A stretch of 64,000 nt of DNA from DASXZH01 sp036502005 (GTDB taxonomy: Bacteria > Armatimonadota > Fimbriimonadia > Fimbriimonadales > Fimbriimonadaceae), in NCBI GenBank assembly GCA_036502005.1, contig DASXZH010000021.1:124001-188000 (forward strand). Direction: 5' to 3'. The notes under the pieces were generated by a model. That model was not told where the DNA came from. It did no database searches and saw nothing but the letters and a program-made list of their open reading frames with translations. Made by a program: the position numbers and the translations under genes. Below are positions 43,023 through 51,832 of the stretch, in pieces (positions within the stretch are counted from its first letter, which is position 1; the number at the start of each line of letters is the position of its first letter).

Positions 43023-43363
43023 TTTCCGGGATCCGTATAGCGCAACGCCCGTTCTTCAACCACTTGCAGAATAGAATCCACGATATCTGGCCGATCGGCA
43101 AATAGACCGATTACGCTTTCAGGATTGTCCGTCGACAATGGTGGATTAGGCCCTTTGCCTTTCTTGCGGCGTAGTTCGGTCACAAGCTCGTGGCGTTCCT
43201 TCCGCTCCTGGGGAGTCGCCATGGTGCCAACTTCCGATGCATGAACGGCGTTAATCCCGGTTTCGATTAGCAGGAGGACAGCTTCGTCGTGGCTAATATG
43301 GTTTTGTTCGGCGAACTGCTGCACCCCTTGTTCAATGTTGCTCGGCAAATGTTCGTAGTTCAT
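43019..43363 (-). CDS. Putative antitoxin paired with VapC
   Basis: 114 residues, soluble and charged. An N-terminal helical segment (NIEQGVQQFAEQNHISHDEAVLLLIETGINAV, shown here only by its position 9-40) resembles a ribbon-helix-helix dimerisation domain; I cannot assign a standard VapB family. The C-terminal part (about 80-114) would wrap the toxin. ATG at 43363 with AAGAGGAG eight bases upstream. Function is inferred from the toxin next to it. Confidence 0.65.
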   Translation of the reverse strand: MNYEHLPSNIEQGVQQFAEQNHISHDEAVLLLIETGINAVHASEVGTMATPQERKERHELVTELRRKKGKGPNPPLSTDNPESVIGLFADRPDIVDSILQVVEERALRYTDPGK

Positions 43364-43521
43364 GCTGTTAACTCCTCTTAACCCTAAATTCCAGTCCTAC
43401 TTAGAATATTGGCACTTATTAATCTACGATAGACTTCTATTTGTACTCGCGGCTTTGCCCTTGCAAGAATGATCTGCAATCCCAGCGTATGCAGCCATAC
43501 GATTCTCACTGTTGAAAAATG

Positions 43522-45588
43522 CTAATTCATTTCTTTAGCAGCTCCGGCAGCGGTTGCAAAGGGCCCCAGCGTCATTCCGTCCTTCACTACATACAGGCCA
43601 GTCGGCCCCCTCTGCAAATCCTCCCGAGCGTGGCCCTTGGCGGGTGCCACAAAGTCGAGCGGGCGAAGCCGGTACAGCTCGGTCGCCATTTCAACAGCCG
43701 ATCGCCCGACAGCAAACGCATAAGGCCGTTCCATAGAGAGGGCCGCGCAGTAGTAGCCTGCCGCGTGGATACCGAGCTCCGCCGCGGCAGGCTCGCACTG
43801 CAAGATCGCAGCCCGGGCGTCATGGGCTAGTTCGGAAGATATAGCAGCCGTGTTTGGGTTGCCCGCCAATAACCGTGAGTAATCGATCATGAGTCGAATC
43901 TCTCGGGCCGTGCAGGATTCGTAAAGGTTGTCAGCAACTTCGGGAGTCAAATAATCTTTTGGGAGGCCGCGTGGAGAAGACCGTGCCATCAACCATGCGC
44001 CTGGAGTGCTAAGTTCAAAAATCCGTTTCGCTTCAAGCAAAACATGCAAGCCTTGGTTCAGCGCCTTGCCATCTCCGCGTGCCAGAAAGAATTGCAATGC
44101 AGCATCGGCATAGCCAAGATAATCGGTCAGTTCGGGGCCTCCATGATGCTGGCGTAGCCAATGGTCCAGGTTATCACCCCGACGGAGAAGCTCCAGCGCA
44201 TCCTTAATCGGTTGCGCATCATCGATTCTGTCATCGCCCCAAAGACGGGCGCTTTCTAACATTCTGGCAGCCGAAAAACCGTTCACGTCGGCGTATCCGA
44301 TGATGCCATAACGGGGGCGAATCTCCCTCTTAAGCACTTTCATATCGGCTAAAACGCTACGCAGTTGATTTCTTTGCAGATTGAACACAGTAGGGTCAGC
44401 AACAAAAGGCACCAGTTGCGGATTCTTGGCTAGGTCCAGATTCAGATACTTAATCGCCCAATGCCGGTCCCCTTCTGTCAGTAGATCCGTATTCCAAAAA
44501 TCGCGGATATCTTTGGCGGAAAAGCTGGAATGAAGGCTTCGGCCATCCGGCCCCTCATCGCCGACGCGGCATGAGCCTAGAAGGCCGTGGTCTTGAACGA
44601 ACTTATCAAGAAGGCAATCAAAGGTGGCGGTCGCCGCTTCGGTGGCGTATGGGCTGTGAATGAGCTCTCCATAATCCGCGCAAGCAAGCATCATTTCAGC
44701 GTTGGAGACAGTGACCTTGTCAAACTGGAGGTTCGTCCAGCCTTTATCGCAGGCCCTAAAAAACCCGCCGTCGAGCCAGTCCCGCAAAGGCGACGAGAGC
44801 ACTCTTCCAAGAGAATTGTAGAGTGCTGGTTTGTCGCCCATCATCATAAGGAACCTATAGGCCTGAGGCACCAACACCTGCATCTCGTCAGTTGGCGTTC
44901 CCCCAAAATGTGGATCGATGGCTGTCTCGATGTCGTGTACTTCTGAGCTGAAACTCGGCGGCACAGGCTGATGAGGGGCCATGATCAGATTGATATCGTT
45001 CAGCAAGTCTTGGTGAACTTGGGACTTAGCCACCGCAATAGCGTTTGCGGGGGATTGATTCCGTGCCTGCATCAGATCCTGCGTCACTGCAACGTCATCG
45101 ATGTGTTCGCTAAGGGTCCCCGAGGGCAAAAAGTCGTACATGGCCCCGAACTTGGAAACGAAATAAGATTGGTTACCGACCATCAGGCCAAGGGCATATT
45201 TGGACACCGGGAAATAGGCATTCAGCCACTCTGGGTTCTCATCACAATCCACTCGAACGGGGACAAAATCAGAGGAAATCAGCGCTTGAAGATCGGCATC
45301 GGCAAACGCTAGCCGGTCCGACTTCCGGGCTGGCTGGCTCCATTCGGCACCTGACACTAACAGAATCGGACTGTTTGTTTCGACAGCTTGGACAAAGGCA
45401 TCGTCGGAAAGTGGCAGCCAGCCAATTTGTTCAATACGTGCCTGTTGCAGGTAGTCGCCACGGTCGGAATAGCTGTTCAAGGTTTCGGGAGTCGGCAAAA
45501 AGGGGTGAAGGAGCTGAACAGCCGCCCCTAGGATTGCGAGGATTGTGACAACCGCCGTCACAATGGCGAATCTGGGGCTACGGCGCAT
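43522..45588 (-). CDS. DUF255/YyaL-like protein without catalytic cysteines
   Basis: 688 residues with one N-terminal membrane anchor (FAIVTAVVTILAILGAAVQLL). Residues about 70-125 align by pattern with the thioredoxin-like DUF255 domain (ADADLQALISSDFVPVRVDC), but where that family has CHWC this protein reads GAEWSQPARK. The rest is helical and Leu-rich, as in the (alpha/alpha) barrel part of the family, though more diverged. Divergent from gatC with 36 bp between starts. An inactive, extracytoplasmic relative is likely; the role is unknown. Confidence 0.6.
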   Translation of the reverse strand: MRRSPRFAIVTAVVTILAILGAAVQLLHPFLPTPETLNSYSDRGDYLQQARIEQIGWLPLSDDAFVQAVETNSPILLVSGAEWSQPARKSDRLAFADADLQALISSDFVPVRVDCDENPEWLNAYFPVSKYALGLMVGNQSYFVSKFGAMYDFLPSGTLSEHIDDVAVTQDLMQARNQSPANAIAVAKSQVHQDLLNDINLIMAPHQPVPPSFSSEVHDIETAIDPHFGGTPTDEMQVLVPQAYRFLMMMGDKPALYNSLGRVLSSPLRDWLDGGFFRACDKGWTNLQFDKVTVSNAEMMLACADYGELIHSPYATEAATATFDCLLDKFVQDHGLLGSCRVGDEGPDGRSLHSSFSAKDIRDFWNTDLLTEGDRHWAIKYLNLDLAKNPQLVPFVADPTVFNLQRNQLRSVLADMKVLKREIRPRYGIIGYADVNGFSAARMLESARLWGDDRIDDAQPIKDALELLRRGDNLDHWLRQHHGGPELTDYLGYADAALQFFLARGDGKALNQGLHVLLEAKRIFELSTPGAWLMARSSPRGLPKDYLTPEVADNLYESCTAREIRLMIDYSRLLAGNPNTAAISSELAHDARAAILQCEPAAAELGIHAAGYYCAALSMERPYAFAVGRSAVEMATELYRLRPLDFVAPAKGHAREDLQRGPTGLYVVKDGMTLGPFATAAGAAKEMN

Positions 45589-45624
45589 TCGTACAAATCC
45601 TATTACCTGTGCTAAACTCGGACC

Positions 45625-45915
45625 ATGTCCATTTCACTTGACGAAGTCCGCCACGTGGCGCGCCTCGCTCGTTTGGACCTCGATGATTCGGAGGTTCTGG
45701 CGCTGCAGGGCGAGCTAAATTCATTGCTGGGGCACTTCGGAGATATTCAATCAATGGACGTAACGGGAATCCAGCCCGCTTCACACGCAGTTGCTGTGCA
45801 AAATGTTTGGTCAGAAGATCGGCCCGGCATTTGCCTCACACGGGAAGATGCGTTACGCAACGCGCCCCTAAGCAAAGCTGGGTTGTTCGTGGTCCCCACG
45901 ATTATAGAGGATTAA
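45625..45915 (+). CDS. gatC: Asp/Glu-tRNA amidotransferase subunit C
   Basis: Small subunit of GatCAB, which converts misacylated Glu-tRNA(Gln) or Asp-tRNA(Asn) to the amide form. 96 residues. Characteristic opening SLDEVRHVARLARLDLDDSE, then a helix ending LLGHFGDIQSMDVTGIQP, and the Asp/Gly loop LREDAL-type segment near 75. ATG at 45625. It sits three bases before gatA, in one operon. gatB is outside the window. Confidence 0.94.
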   Translation: MSISLDEVRHVARLARLDLDDSEVLALQGELNSLLGHFGDIQSMDVTGIQPASHAVAVQNVWSEDRPGICLTREDALRNAPLSKAGLFVVPTIIED

Positions 45916-45918
45916 CGG

Positions 45919-47379
45919 GTGCTGACGCACCTTAGCGCGGCCAAACTCGCGGCCAAGATCCGGGAAAAGGAAGTTTCCACCGTTGAAGTGGCGGAAGCCT
46001 ATCTCAAGGCGATCGCGGATAACGATTCAAAGTACAAGTGCTATCTCACCGTCGACGAAGAATCAGTTTTGGACCAAGCCCGGGCGGCTGAGCACAAGAT
46101 CAACTCCGGCGAAGCCGGGCCCTTAACGGGCGTGCCCATTGCTGTTAAGGACAACATGTCCACGCGGGGCTTACGCACAACTGCGGCCTCCAAGATTTTA
46201 GATAATTACGTGCCTCCCTACGATGCCAGCGTGATTCTGCGGCTGAAGGCCGAAGGATGCGTTATTTTAGGCAAAACCAACCTGGATGAGTTTGCGATGG
46301 GGACCTCGACCGAATTTAGCGCCTACCACCCAACCAACAACCCCTGGGACGTAACCCGTTCGCCGGGGGGAAGTTCCGGCGGCTCCGCTGCTGCGGTGGC
46401 GGCAGGGCTGGCGCCGGTTGCTTTGGGTTCCGATACGGGCGGCTCGATTAGGCAGCCCGCCGCGTTATGCGGTGTTGTTGGGTTCAAGCCGACCTATGGC
46501 CGGGTCTCACGCTACGGGCTTATCGCATTCGGCTCGAGTTTGGATCAAATCGGGCCTTTGGCAACCACCGTGGAAGACGCGGCTCTGCTGAGCCAGGTGA
46601 TTTCCGGCCACGATCCCGCCGACAGCACTTCTTTGGAGATGGCCCCGATTCGGGTTGGGCACGTTCGCGACGGTTCGATTAAGGGGGCCAAGATCGCCCT
46701 TCCGAAAGAGCTCTTTGCCGAGACCAATGATCCCGGCGTAATGGCTGCCATTCACGCTTCTATTGAAAAGCTGAAGAAGGAGGGTGCGGAGTTTACAGAA
46801 ATCTCTCTTCCCTCGATTGAGTTTGGCGTGACCACATACTACATCATCGCACCCGCCGAGGCGAGCAGCAACTTGGCCAGGTTCGATGGCGTTCGGTACG
46901 GAGTTCGAACGACAGGAACGGGGCACATCGACGTGGTTGAGCGCACCCGATCGGAGGGCTTCGGCCACGAGGTTAAAGCCCGCATTATGATCGGGACCTA
47001 TGCCCTGTCCGCCGGATACTACGACGCATACTATTTGAAGGCGCAACAGGTTCGGGCTCTAATGCAACAGGAATTCAATAAGGCCTTTCAGCAATACGAT
47101 TTCATCCTCTCGCCAACAAGCCCGATTCCTGCATTTAAATTAGGGGAACTGAAACAGGACCCGATGGCGCTTAAGCTATTAGACTTCTGCACGATCCCCG
47201 CGAATTTGGGGGGAATGCCCGCTATTTCGCTCAACTGCGGTTTTTGCGAAGTCGATGGAACTAAACTGCCAGTGGGACTTCAGCTAATTGGGGCGCCGCT
47301 TCAGGACGAGAAGCTGCTGCAGGCCGCATACGTCGTAGAACAAATTCTGGATGCCACGGAAAGACCGCCCGGAACGTAA
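45919..47379 (+). CDS. gatA: Asp/Glu-tRNA amidotransferase subunit A
   Basis: Amidase subunit that releases ammonia from glutamine. 486 residues. The catalytic triad Lys is in GVPIAVKDNM (near 74), the cis-Ser in SPGGSSGGSAAAVAAGLAP and the nucleophile Ser in SDTGGSIRQPAAL (near 177). The C-terminal glutamine-binding part includes ALSAGYYDAYYLKAQQVR. GTG start at 45919, right after the gatC stop, without its own strong ribosome binding site. Confidence 0.97.
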   Translation: MLTHLSAAKLAAKIREKEVSTVEVAEAYLKAIADNDSKYKCYLTVDEESVLDQARAAEHKINSGEAGPLTGVPIAVKDNMSTRGLRTTAASKILDNYVPPYDASVILRLKAEGCVILGKTNLDEFAMGTSTEFSAYHPTNNPWDVTRSPGGSSGGSAAAVAAGLAPVALGSDTGGSIRQPAALCGVVGFKPTYGRVSRYGLIAFGSSLDQIGPLATTVEDAALLSQVISGHDPADSTSLEMAPIRVGHVRDGSIKGAKIALPKELFAETNDPGVMAAIHASIEKLKKEGAEFTEISLPSIEFGVTTYYIIAPAEASSNLARFDGVRYGVRTTGTGHIDVVERTRSEGFGHEVKARIMIGTYALSAGYYDAYYLKAQQVRALMQQEFNKAFQQYDFILSPTSPIPAFKLGELKQDPMALKLLDFCTIPANLGGMPAISLNCGFCEVDGTKLPVGLQLIGAPLQDEKLLQAAYVVEQILDATERPPGT

Positions 47380-47388
47380 AGTGATCAA

Positions 47389-48186
47389 ATGAACGATATC
47401 CAAAAGCAGGATATGAGGCTGTTCGTGAAGGAACTGTTTCGCCCTATTCGGATATTCATGCTCATCCTGGTGGTCGCTTTCTTTGCTATGTGGGTGACCG
47501 TAACTCGGTTCGGCCCCCATTGGCAGTTTGGAGTCGCGCTTTTTTTCTTTACGGAAGCCGTGTGGGGCATATCCTCGTTCAACACTTCCAAGCGTAAGCG
47601 TTTTTACAGCAAGCGGTTTGAGGCGATGTGGGCCGGATGCCAAGATCGTCTGGCTCGCTTTGAAGAAGTTCTGAAAAAGATGCGACGAGAGCAAGTGGCA
47701 GACCTCCATGAAATGCCGAGGACCATTCGCCGAGTTGGCGACAATCTTTATTTGGCGTTAAGAAGGGCCGATATGATCACGGTTGAAGTTAACAAGACCG
47801 AGAAGGATATGTACGGCGGACCCCCGATTTGGCAATCCCCCTCTAACGACCCTCAGGCGAAGGAACTCTACCGAATCGCCGATAAGAACATCGCGGAATA
47901 CCGCCAGCAGTTTGCGGGTGTCATGGCCGGCGTACACCGGGCAGAGGCGCAGAGCGCAGTCTTTATGACGACTTTGGATTCGCTGCGCATGAAGATGATC
48001 GGCTATCGGCTGGTTGGAAAGAACCCCGAAATGTCGAGCCAAGATTTCTTGGAAGCACTTGGCGAAGCCAAGCTGCAGCTTCATGCGATTGACCAGGCTC
48101 TGGATGAGCTGGATTTCAGCCAGATGCCGCAGATGATTGCGGTAGTGCCACCTCCGATTCCGGAGGAGCTTCGACAAGGCAATTAA
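47389..48186 (+). CDS. Hypothetical membrane protein with helical cytoplasmic domain
   Basis: 265 residues: two transmembrane helices near 21-35 and 45-61, then about 200 residues of charged, helical sequence (RFEEVLKKMRREQVADLHEM onward), likely a cytoplasmic coiled bundle, ending in a Pro-rich stretch (VVPPPIPEEL). No family recognised. It follows gatA by 9 bp and is likely in the same transcript. Confidence 0.65.
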   Translation: MNDIQKQDMRLFVKELFRPIRIFMLILVVAFFAMWVTVTRFGPHWQFGVALFFFTEAVWGISSFNTSKRKRFYSKRFEAMWAGCQDRLARFEEVLKKMRREQVADLHEMPRTIRRVGDNLYLALRRADMITVEVNKTEKDMYGGPPIWQSPSNDPQAKELYRIADKNIAEYRQQFAGVMAGVHRAEAQSAVFMTTLDSLRMKMIGYRLVGKNPEMSSQDFLEALGEAKLQLHAIDQALDELDFSQMPQMIAVVPPPIPEELRQGN

Positions 48187-48214
48187 AAAAGACGGCTACC
48201 GAAACCGGTAACCG
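48184..48214 (-). terminator. Intrinsic terminator of the Thr-rich lipoprotein gene
   Basis: On the minus strand CGGTTACCG, a GTTT loop and CGGTAGCCG are followed by TCTTTTTT. It lies 25 bases after the lipoprotein stop and overlaps the end of the convergent gene. Confidence 0.88.
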
Positions 48215-48238
48215 CCCAATAGTTAACGCGAGGCTAAG

Positions 48239-48472
48239 TTAGCCTGTTGTTTTTGTCGTAGACGTGCTCGTGCTAGCGCCGGCCGCAGGTGCGGGGGCAG
48301 CAGCACCGGTTGTTCCAGCCGGCGGGGTCGTCGTCGATGTGGACGCCGTACCGGTGGTAGCAGTCGGAGTTGTCGTAGTTGTCGTTGTCGTGCCTTCGTC
48401 ACCCTTAGGGCCACAGCCGACCATTAACGCAGCGAGCACGCCAGCGGCGAGCAATGTTATTACTTTCTTCAT
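48239..48472 (-). CDS. Small Thr/Ala/Pro-rich lipoprotein
   Basis: The start is set at the ATG at 48470-48472, with AGGAGG seven bases upstream; the frame extends 12 codons further. 77 residues: a lipoprotein signal (KKVITLLAAGVLAALMVGC), then a low-complexity mature part of Thr, Ala, Pro, Ser and Gly with no fold. Probably a surface lipoprotein with an O-glycosylated-type or spacer tail; no function visible. Ends at a strong terminator. Confidence 0.75.
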   Translation of the reverse strand: MKKVITLLAAGVLAALMVGCGPKGDEGTTTTTTTTPTATTGTASTSTTTPPAGTTGAAAPAPAAGASTSTSTTKTTG

Positions 48473-48541
48473 TTTCAACCTCCTGAGTTGAGCGGTGTCG
48501 ATCCGCAAATATTCCTTCTCTTTTAGGAATACCGCAGAATT

Positions 48542-49054
48542 CTACCAGAGCCCTCCGCCCATTCCTCCGCTGGAAGAAATTTCACCCATAATTTGTTGAT
48601 AGGCTTCCTCGGGAGCTGAGGCGCCGGTGACTTTCCAATGCTCCGAAGGGAAGAACAACAGAGTTTTGTCGTGCTCTTTGTGAAGCTTGAAAGTTACATT
48701 CGGCATCTTGATGGAGTTGTTTAGAAGAGAAATATCGAGGTCGGTAGTTACCGTTGCATCATCCCCGTCGATTTTTGGGTTGATGGCTCCAAGTTTGATA
48801 TCCGGGTGATACTTTCTGATAAAGCTCGCGAACTGGTTGTTGATGTCGTATTTTTCGCCGTTCACTTGAACATTGCTTGCCAAATATTCCACAACTCCGC
48901 CCGCGCGGCCCTCTTTGGAGGCTTTTACGGCATTCGCCAAAGCAGTCTGGATCTGATCTTGATCGCTGGGTTTTGGTCTCAAAAGTATGAAACCGACAGT
49001 GCCTATGAAAACCAAAGCTAAGCCGATCAGGGCCTGAAGTTTTTTCCTATTCAC
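48542..49054 (-). CDS. Membrane-anchored NTF2-like hypothetical protein
   Basis: 170 residues: one N-terminal helix (LIGLALVFIGTVGFILL) and an extracytoplasmic domain of about 130 residues. QIQTALANAVKASKEGRAGGVVEYLA then alternating strands (DDATVTTDLDISLL, VTFKLHKEHDKTLLFF) resemble the cone-shaped NTF2-like fold; this is inference. It starts two bases after the ribF stop and is probably cotranscribed with it. Confidence 0.65.
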   Translation of the reverse strand: MNRKKLQALIGLALVFIGTVGFILLRPKPSDQDQIQTALANAVKASKEGRAGGVVEYLASNVQVNGEKYDINNQFASFIRKYHPDIKLGAINPKIDGDDATVTTDLDISLLNNSIKMPNVTFKLHKEHDKTLLFFPSEHWKVTGASAPEEAYQQIMGEISSSGGMGGGLW

Positions 49055-49056
49055 AA

Positions 49057-49962
49057 CTACTTGACGCGAATAACGTCCGCTACATCTGAAGCAATCTGCG
49101 CTTTTAGGTCTTCTAGATTCGCGAAAACCCGTGATTCTCTCAGGCGACGAGTCACGGCCAAGCTGACCTCAGAGCCATAAATCTCCTCGCCGGGATAGTC
49201 GATCAAATAAGCTTCAATGGTTCGGAGATTGTCCACCGAGGGCCGCACTCCAATGCTAATCGCAGCTTTGAAGCGCCCCAGGGGCGTGTCACAGTAGCCT
49301 GCGTAAATGCCATCGGCGGGTGTCACTTGCTGAAAGGAACGCGCAAGATTGAGGGTTGGGTAACCAAGGGTCCTACCTAAGCGCTGACCCGGCACAACGA
49401 TCCCCGGAATGATGAACGGCCGACCCAGCAGTTCTGCTGCGGCCTCGACGTCCCCTTCCGAGATTAGAGACCGAATCTGGCCACTGCTTACGCGGACTCC
49501 GCGATGAAGAAACGGAGGCACGATATGAGTTTCCAAGCGCGCGGCTAACCATTCCGGGGTTCCTTCGCGGCCTTTGCCAAAGGTGAAATCATGCCCCTCG
49601 ACGGCGCAAATTGCATGCAGTCGCTCTACGAGGTAGCTCTCAAGAAAGTGGCTTGCAGAAATCTTGCTAAAGGCTTCATCGAAGGCCAGAACCACTGTGA
49701 TTGCCACGCCTAACTCCGCAAACTGCTCCAAGTTGGATTGCTGTTCGGCAATATATGGCGGACACTTCTCCGGTGCAAGCACCGCAGCAGGATTTCGATC
49801 GAACGTGACTAAAATGCATGGCAAACCGCGTTGCTTGGCTTTATCCACGGCGGTGCGGATCACTTCTCGATGGCCTATATGAACGCCATCGAACGTTCCC
49901 ATGCACACGACAGCGCTGTTCCATTCGGCTGCCAAAGATTCGACCCCAAAATGCACCTGCAT
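49057..49962 (-). CDS. ribF: Bifunctional riboflavin kinase/FMN adenylyltransferase
   Basis: Makes FMN from riboflavin and then FAD. 301 residues, the family length. The N-terminal FAD-synthetase domain has GTFDGVHIGHREVI (HIGH-like nucleotidyl-transferase motif, residues about 23-36) and VEGHDFTFGKGREGTPEWL. The C-terminal kinase domain has LGRTLGYPTLNLA (residues about 203-215) and GIYAGY. It follows the small membrane gene with TAG-ATG directly joined. Confidence 0.95.
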   Translation of the reverse strand: MQVHFGVESLAAEWNSAVVCMGTFDGVHIGHREVIRTAVDKAKQRGLPCILVTFDRNPAAVLAPEKCPPYIAEQQSNLEQFAELGVAITVVLAFDEAFSKISASHFLESYLVERLHAICAVEGHDFTFGKGREGTPEWLAARLETHIVPPFLHRGVRVSSGQIRSLISEGDVEAAAELLGRPFIIPGIVVPGQRLGRTLGYPTLNLARSFQQVTPADGIYAGYCDTPLGRFKAAISIGVRPSVDNLRTIEAYLIDYPGEEIYGSEVSLAVTRRLRESRVFANLEDLKAQIASDVADVIRVK

Positions 49963-50379
49963 CTAGATCGGCCACCCGCTAAGGCTATAGAGGCTGATAA
50001 CGCCTGCTTCGAATACGGCGCACATGGCGAGCACCTGCCAATGCTGCCAAATTGCAATGGGCGCGACCTGAGCCGGCAGCTTCTCCAAGGCGCTGGGAGC
50101 AGTCGTGAGAAGGCGTCCTAGAAGAAGAATTAACGAGCAGTGAATTAACGGAAGCGTAATGTTGTTTGGAAATGGCTTCTTTGCTTGCGGTCTTAACCCC
50201 TCGAAAAACGTGCCGAGGATTCCAACGACCAGGCTCGTAACGGCGGGAATAGACAAGACTGCTATGACAACCTGAATTTGAAGCTGGTGAGACCGATAGA
50301 GGACGAAAAAGCCCACCAAGCCGGAACACAGGAATAAAGCTAAGGGAGCTCCGGGTCTCGAAACGGTCCTCTTAGCCAC
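49963..50379 (-). CDS. Small polytopic membrane protein
   Basis: 138 residues with about four hydrophobic helices (LALFLCSGLVGFFVLY, VVIAVLSIPAVTSLVVGILG, LPLIHCSLILLLGRLL, WQHWQVLAMCAVFEAGVISL). No family recognised. Its TAG stop is immediately followed by the ribF ATG, so they share a transcript. Confidence 0.6.
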   Translation of the reverse strand: MAKRTVSRPGAPLALFLCSGLVGFFVLYRSHQLQIQVVIAVLSIPAVTSLVVGILGTFFEGLRPQAKKPFPNNITLPLIHCSLILLLGRLLTTAPSALEKLPAQVAPIAIWQHWQVLAMCAVFEAGVISLYSLSGWPI

Positions 50380-50416
50380 GAGTTAGATTTTAGCTTACTG
50401 AGCGCGGCGCGGTTCT

Positions 50417-50842
50417 CTAAGCTTTCTTGCCGGGCTTATTAGCGCTGGCCGCGTTCAGATCCGCTGCGGCACGAAAAAGAACTTTTAACTCTTTCTCGTC
50501 AATCTTTTCACCTTCTTTGATATCGATTGCCCGCCGGACGTTGCCTTCCAGGCTGGAATTAAAAAGCTTGGCCGGATCCGGCAGCGCGGCACCTTTTGCA
50601 AAGGTCATCTTCACAGTCGTTTTGTAAGTTTCGCCCGTGCAAATGATGCCATTGGAATACCAAGTCGGAGTGCCAGACATTGCGTTGGAGGGTTTCTTCC
50701 ACATCATTTCCTCCACGACATCAGGCACTGCCTCTTTCATGAGGCTTCGAACCTTGGCGAGGGCCTCCCCTCGCCAATCGCCCAAAGATCTAATTCTCTC
50801 ATCAAGCTCCTGAGAGCCGGTTGCTTCCAATTCTTTATTCAT
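50417..50842 (-). CDS. DUF1801 (YdhG-like) protein
   Basis: About 141 residues from the ATG at 50840-50842, which overlaps the end of the upstream gene by eight bases. SLGDWRGEALAKVRSLMKEA and EEMMWKKPSNAMSGTPTWYS mark the YdhG/DUF1801 fold. The family is of unclear function; proposed links to iron handling are not visible here. Third gene of an ArsR-controlled operon of a commonly seen type. Confidence 0.85.
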   Translation of the reverse strand: MNKELEATGSQELDERIRSLGDWRGEALAKVRSLMKEAVPDVVEEMMWKKPSNAMSGTPTWYSNGIICTGETYKTTVKMTFAKGAALPDPAKLFNSSLEGNVRRAIDIKEGEKIDEKELKVLFRAAADLNAASANKPGKKA

Positions 50843-51404
50843 TCTTTTTGCCCCCCTGCCAACTGGGCATTTCAACCTTGAAAAGGTTGGCATACTCCTT
50901 ATTCAATCGCTGCCAGCCTTCAAATTTCATGGTCTCCATTCCTACCATACGCCCGATGGGGTTGTTTGCGAGAAGGCGATCCATAACATCGAGGCAAATA
51001 TGCCAACCTGCGGCTCCCATTGCGATGTAGCGTCGGTCGATCTTGGCCCACAGGGTGAGCTTTGTCCCTTCGTTGTTTGGTTCAAGTTCCCAACGGGTGT
51101 CGTTGCCATTCCACGAGTAAACGAGCAACCTTGGTTCTTCGGCCTGGGTTACGACCGTTTCCGTTATGTGCTCCTTCGGAGCACCCACGGTTGAGAGCAT
51201 ACCCTTTGCACCGGTGGTGCCTAGATTGCCATCGGCATCGAACGGCGCCCATTCGCGCAGCTCTTTTGGGTCTGTTAATGCCCGCCAAACCTTTTCCGGC
51301 GAGTGCTTCAACTCTCTGACCAGCACGAGGGTCCAGTTCTCTCCATCTTTTTCAACGTGTGCGCCGGCGGCGGGCCCTGGTATGTATGTTTGTTGGGTTG
51401 CCAT
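50835..51404 (-). CDS. SRPBCC/AHSA1-family protein
   Basis: 189 residues with the START/AHSA1 fold: LVLVRELKHSPEKVWRALTD, then ELREWAPFDADG, and a C-terminal helix GWHICLDVMDRLLA, lining a hydrophobic ligand cavity. Ligand unknown. It starts one base after the arsR stop (51405) and overlaps the DUF1801 gene, so the three are coupled. Confidence 0.9.
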   Translation of the reverse strand: MATQQTYIPGPAAGAHVEKDGENWTLVLVRELKHSPEKVWRALTDPKELREWAPFDADGNLGTTGAKGMLSTVGAPKEHITETVVTQAEEPRLLVYSWNGNDTRWELEPNNEGTKLTLWAKIDRRYIAMGAAGWHICLDVMDRLLANNPIGRMVGMETMKFEGWQRLNKEYANLFKVEMPSWQGGKKNE

Positions 51405-51743
51405 TTATTTCTTTCTCCTACCTTTTGATTTTGTGGGGGGATCTGTTCGATCGAGATGGCGCTCAAGGGCGTCGACGTGCTTCATCCAGAACTGGCGGAA
51501 CGGCGTCAACCAGGCGTCGATTTCCTCTAGCGGCTCCGGCTTTAGTCGATATAGCCTTCTTTGGGCGTCAACTGTTGCTTCCACGAAGCCAGCATCCCGA
51601 AGCACCTTTAGGTGCTTGGAGACGGTTGGCTGTGTCATACCGAGTTGTCGCTCGATATTGCCGACGGACTGTTCATTGGTGAGCAGTAATCCCAATATCG
51701 CGCGGCGATTCGGCTCAGCGATGATCTCGAAAACAGATTCCAC
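51405..51743 (-). CDS. ArsR-family transcriptional repressor
   Basis: 112 residues, winged helix-turn-helix. EIIAEPNRRAILGLLLTNEQ then IERQLGMTQPTVSKHLKVLR (recognition helix, about residues 30-49) and AQRRLYRLKPEPLEEIDAWL. No metal-binding Cys motif is seen, so it probably senses a non-metal signal. The gene directly follows a palindromic site (51745-51780) that is its likely autoregulatory operator. Confidence 0.92.
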   Translation of the reverse strand: MESVFEIIAEPNRRAILGLLLTNEQSVGNIERQLGMTQPTVSKHLKVLRDAGFVEATVDAQRRLYRLKPEPLEEIDAWLTPFRQFWMKHVDALERHLDRTDPPTKSKGRRKK

Positions 51744-51744
51744 G

Positions 51745-51780
51745 CTTTACATATACCTTATCACGTATATACGTGTAAAG
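51745..51780. promoter_or_regulatory. Operator of the arsR operon
   Basis: CACGTATATACGTG (51762-51775) is a perfect 14-bp palindrome. An outer inverted pair, CTTTACA (51745-51751) and TGTAAAG (51774-51780), encloses it. The site touches the arsR start region and lies between arsR and the divergent SDR gene, so one regulator could control both. Confidence 0.6.
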
Positions 51781-51832
51781 GGATACGCAAACAGGTGCGG
51801 ATAACCTTTTATGCTCGCCGTAGAATAGGCGC

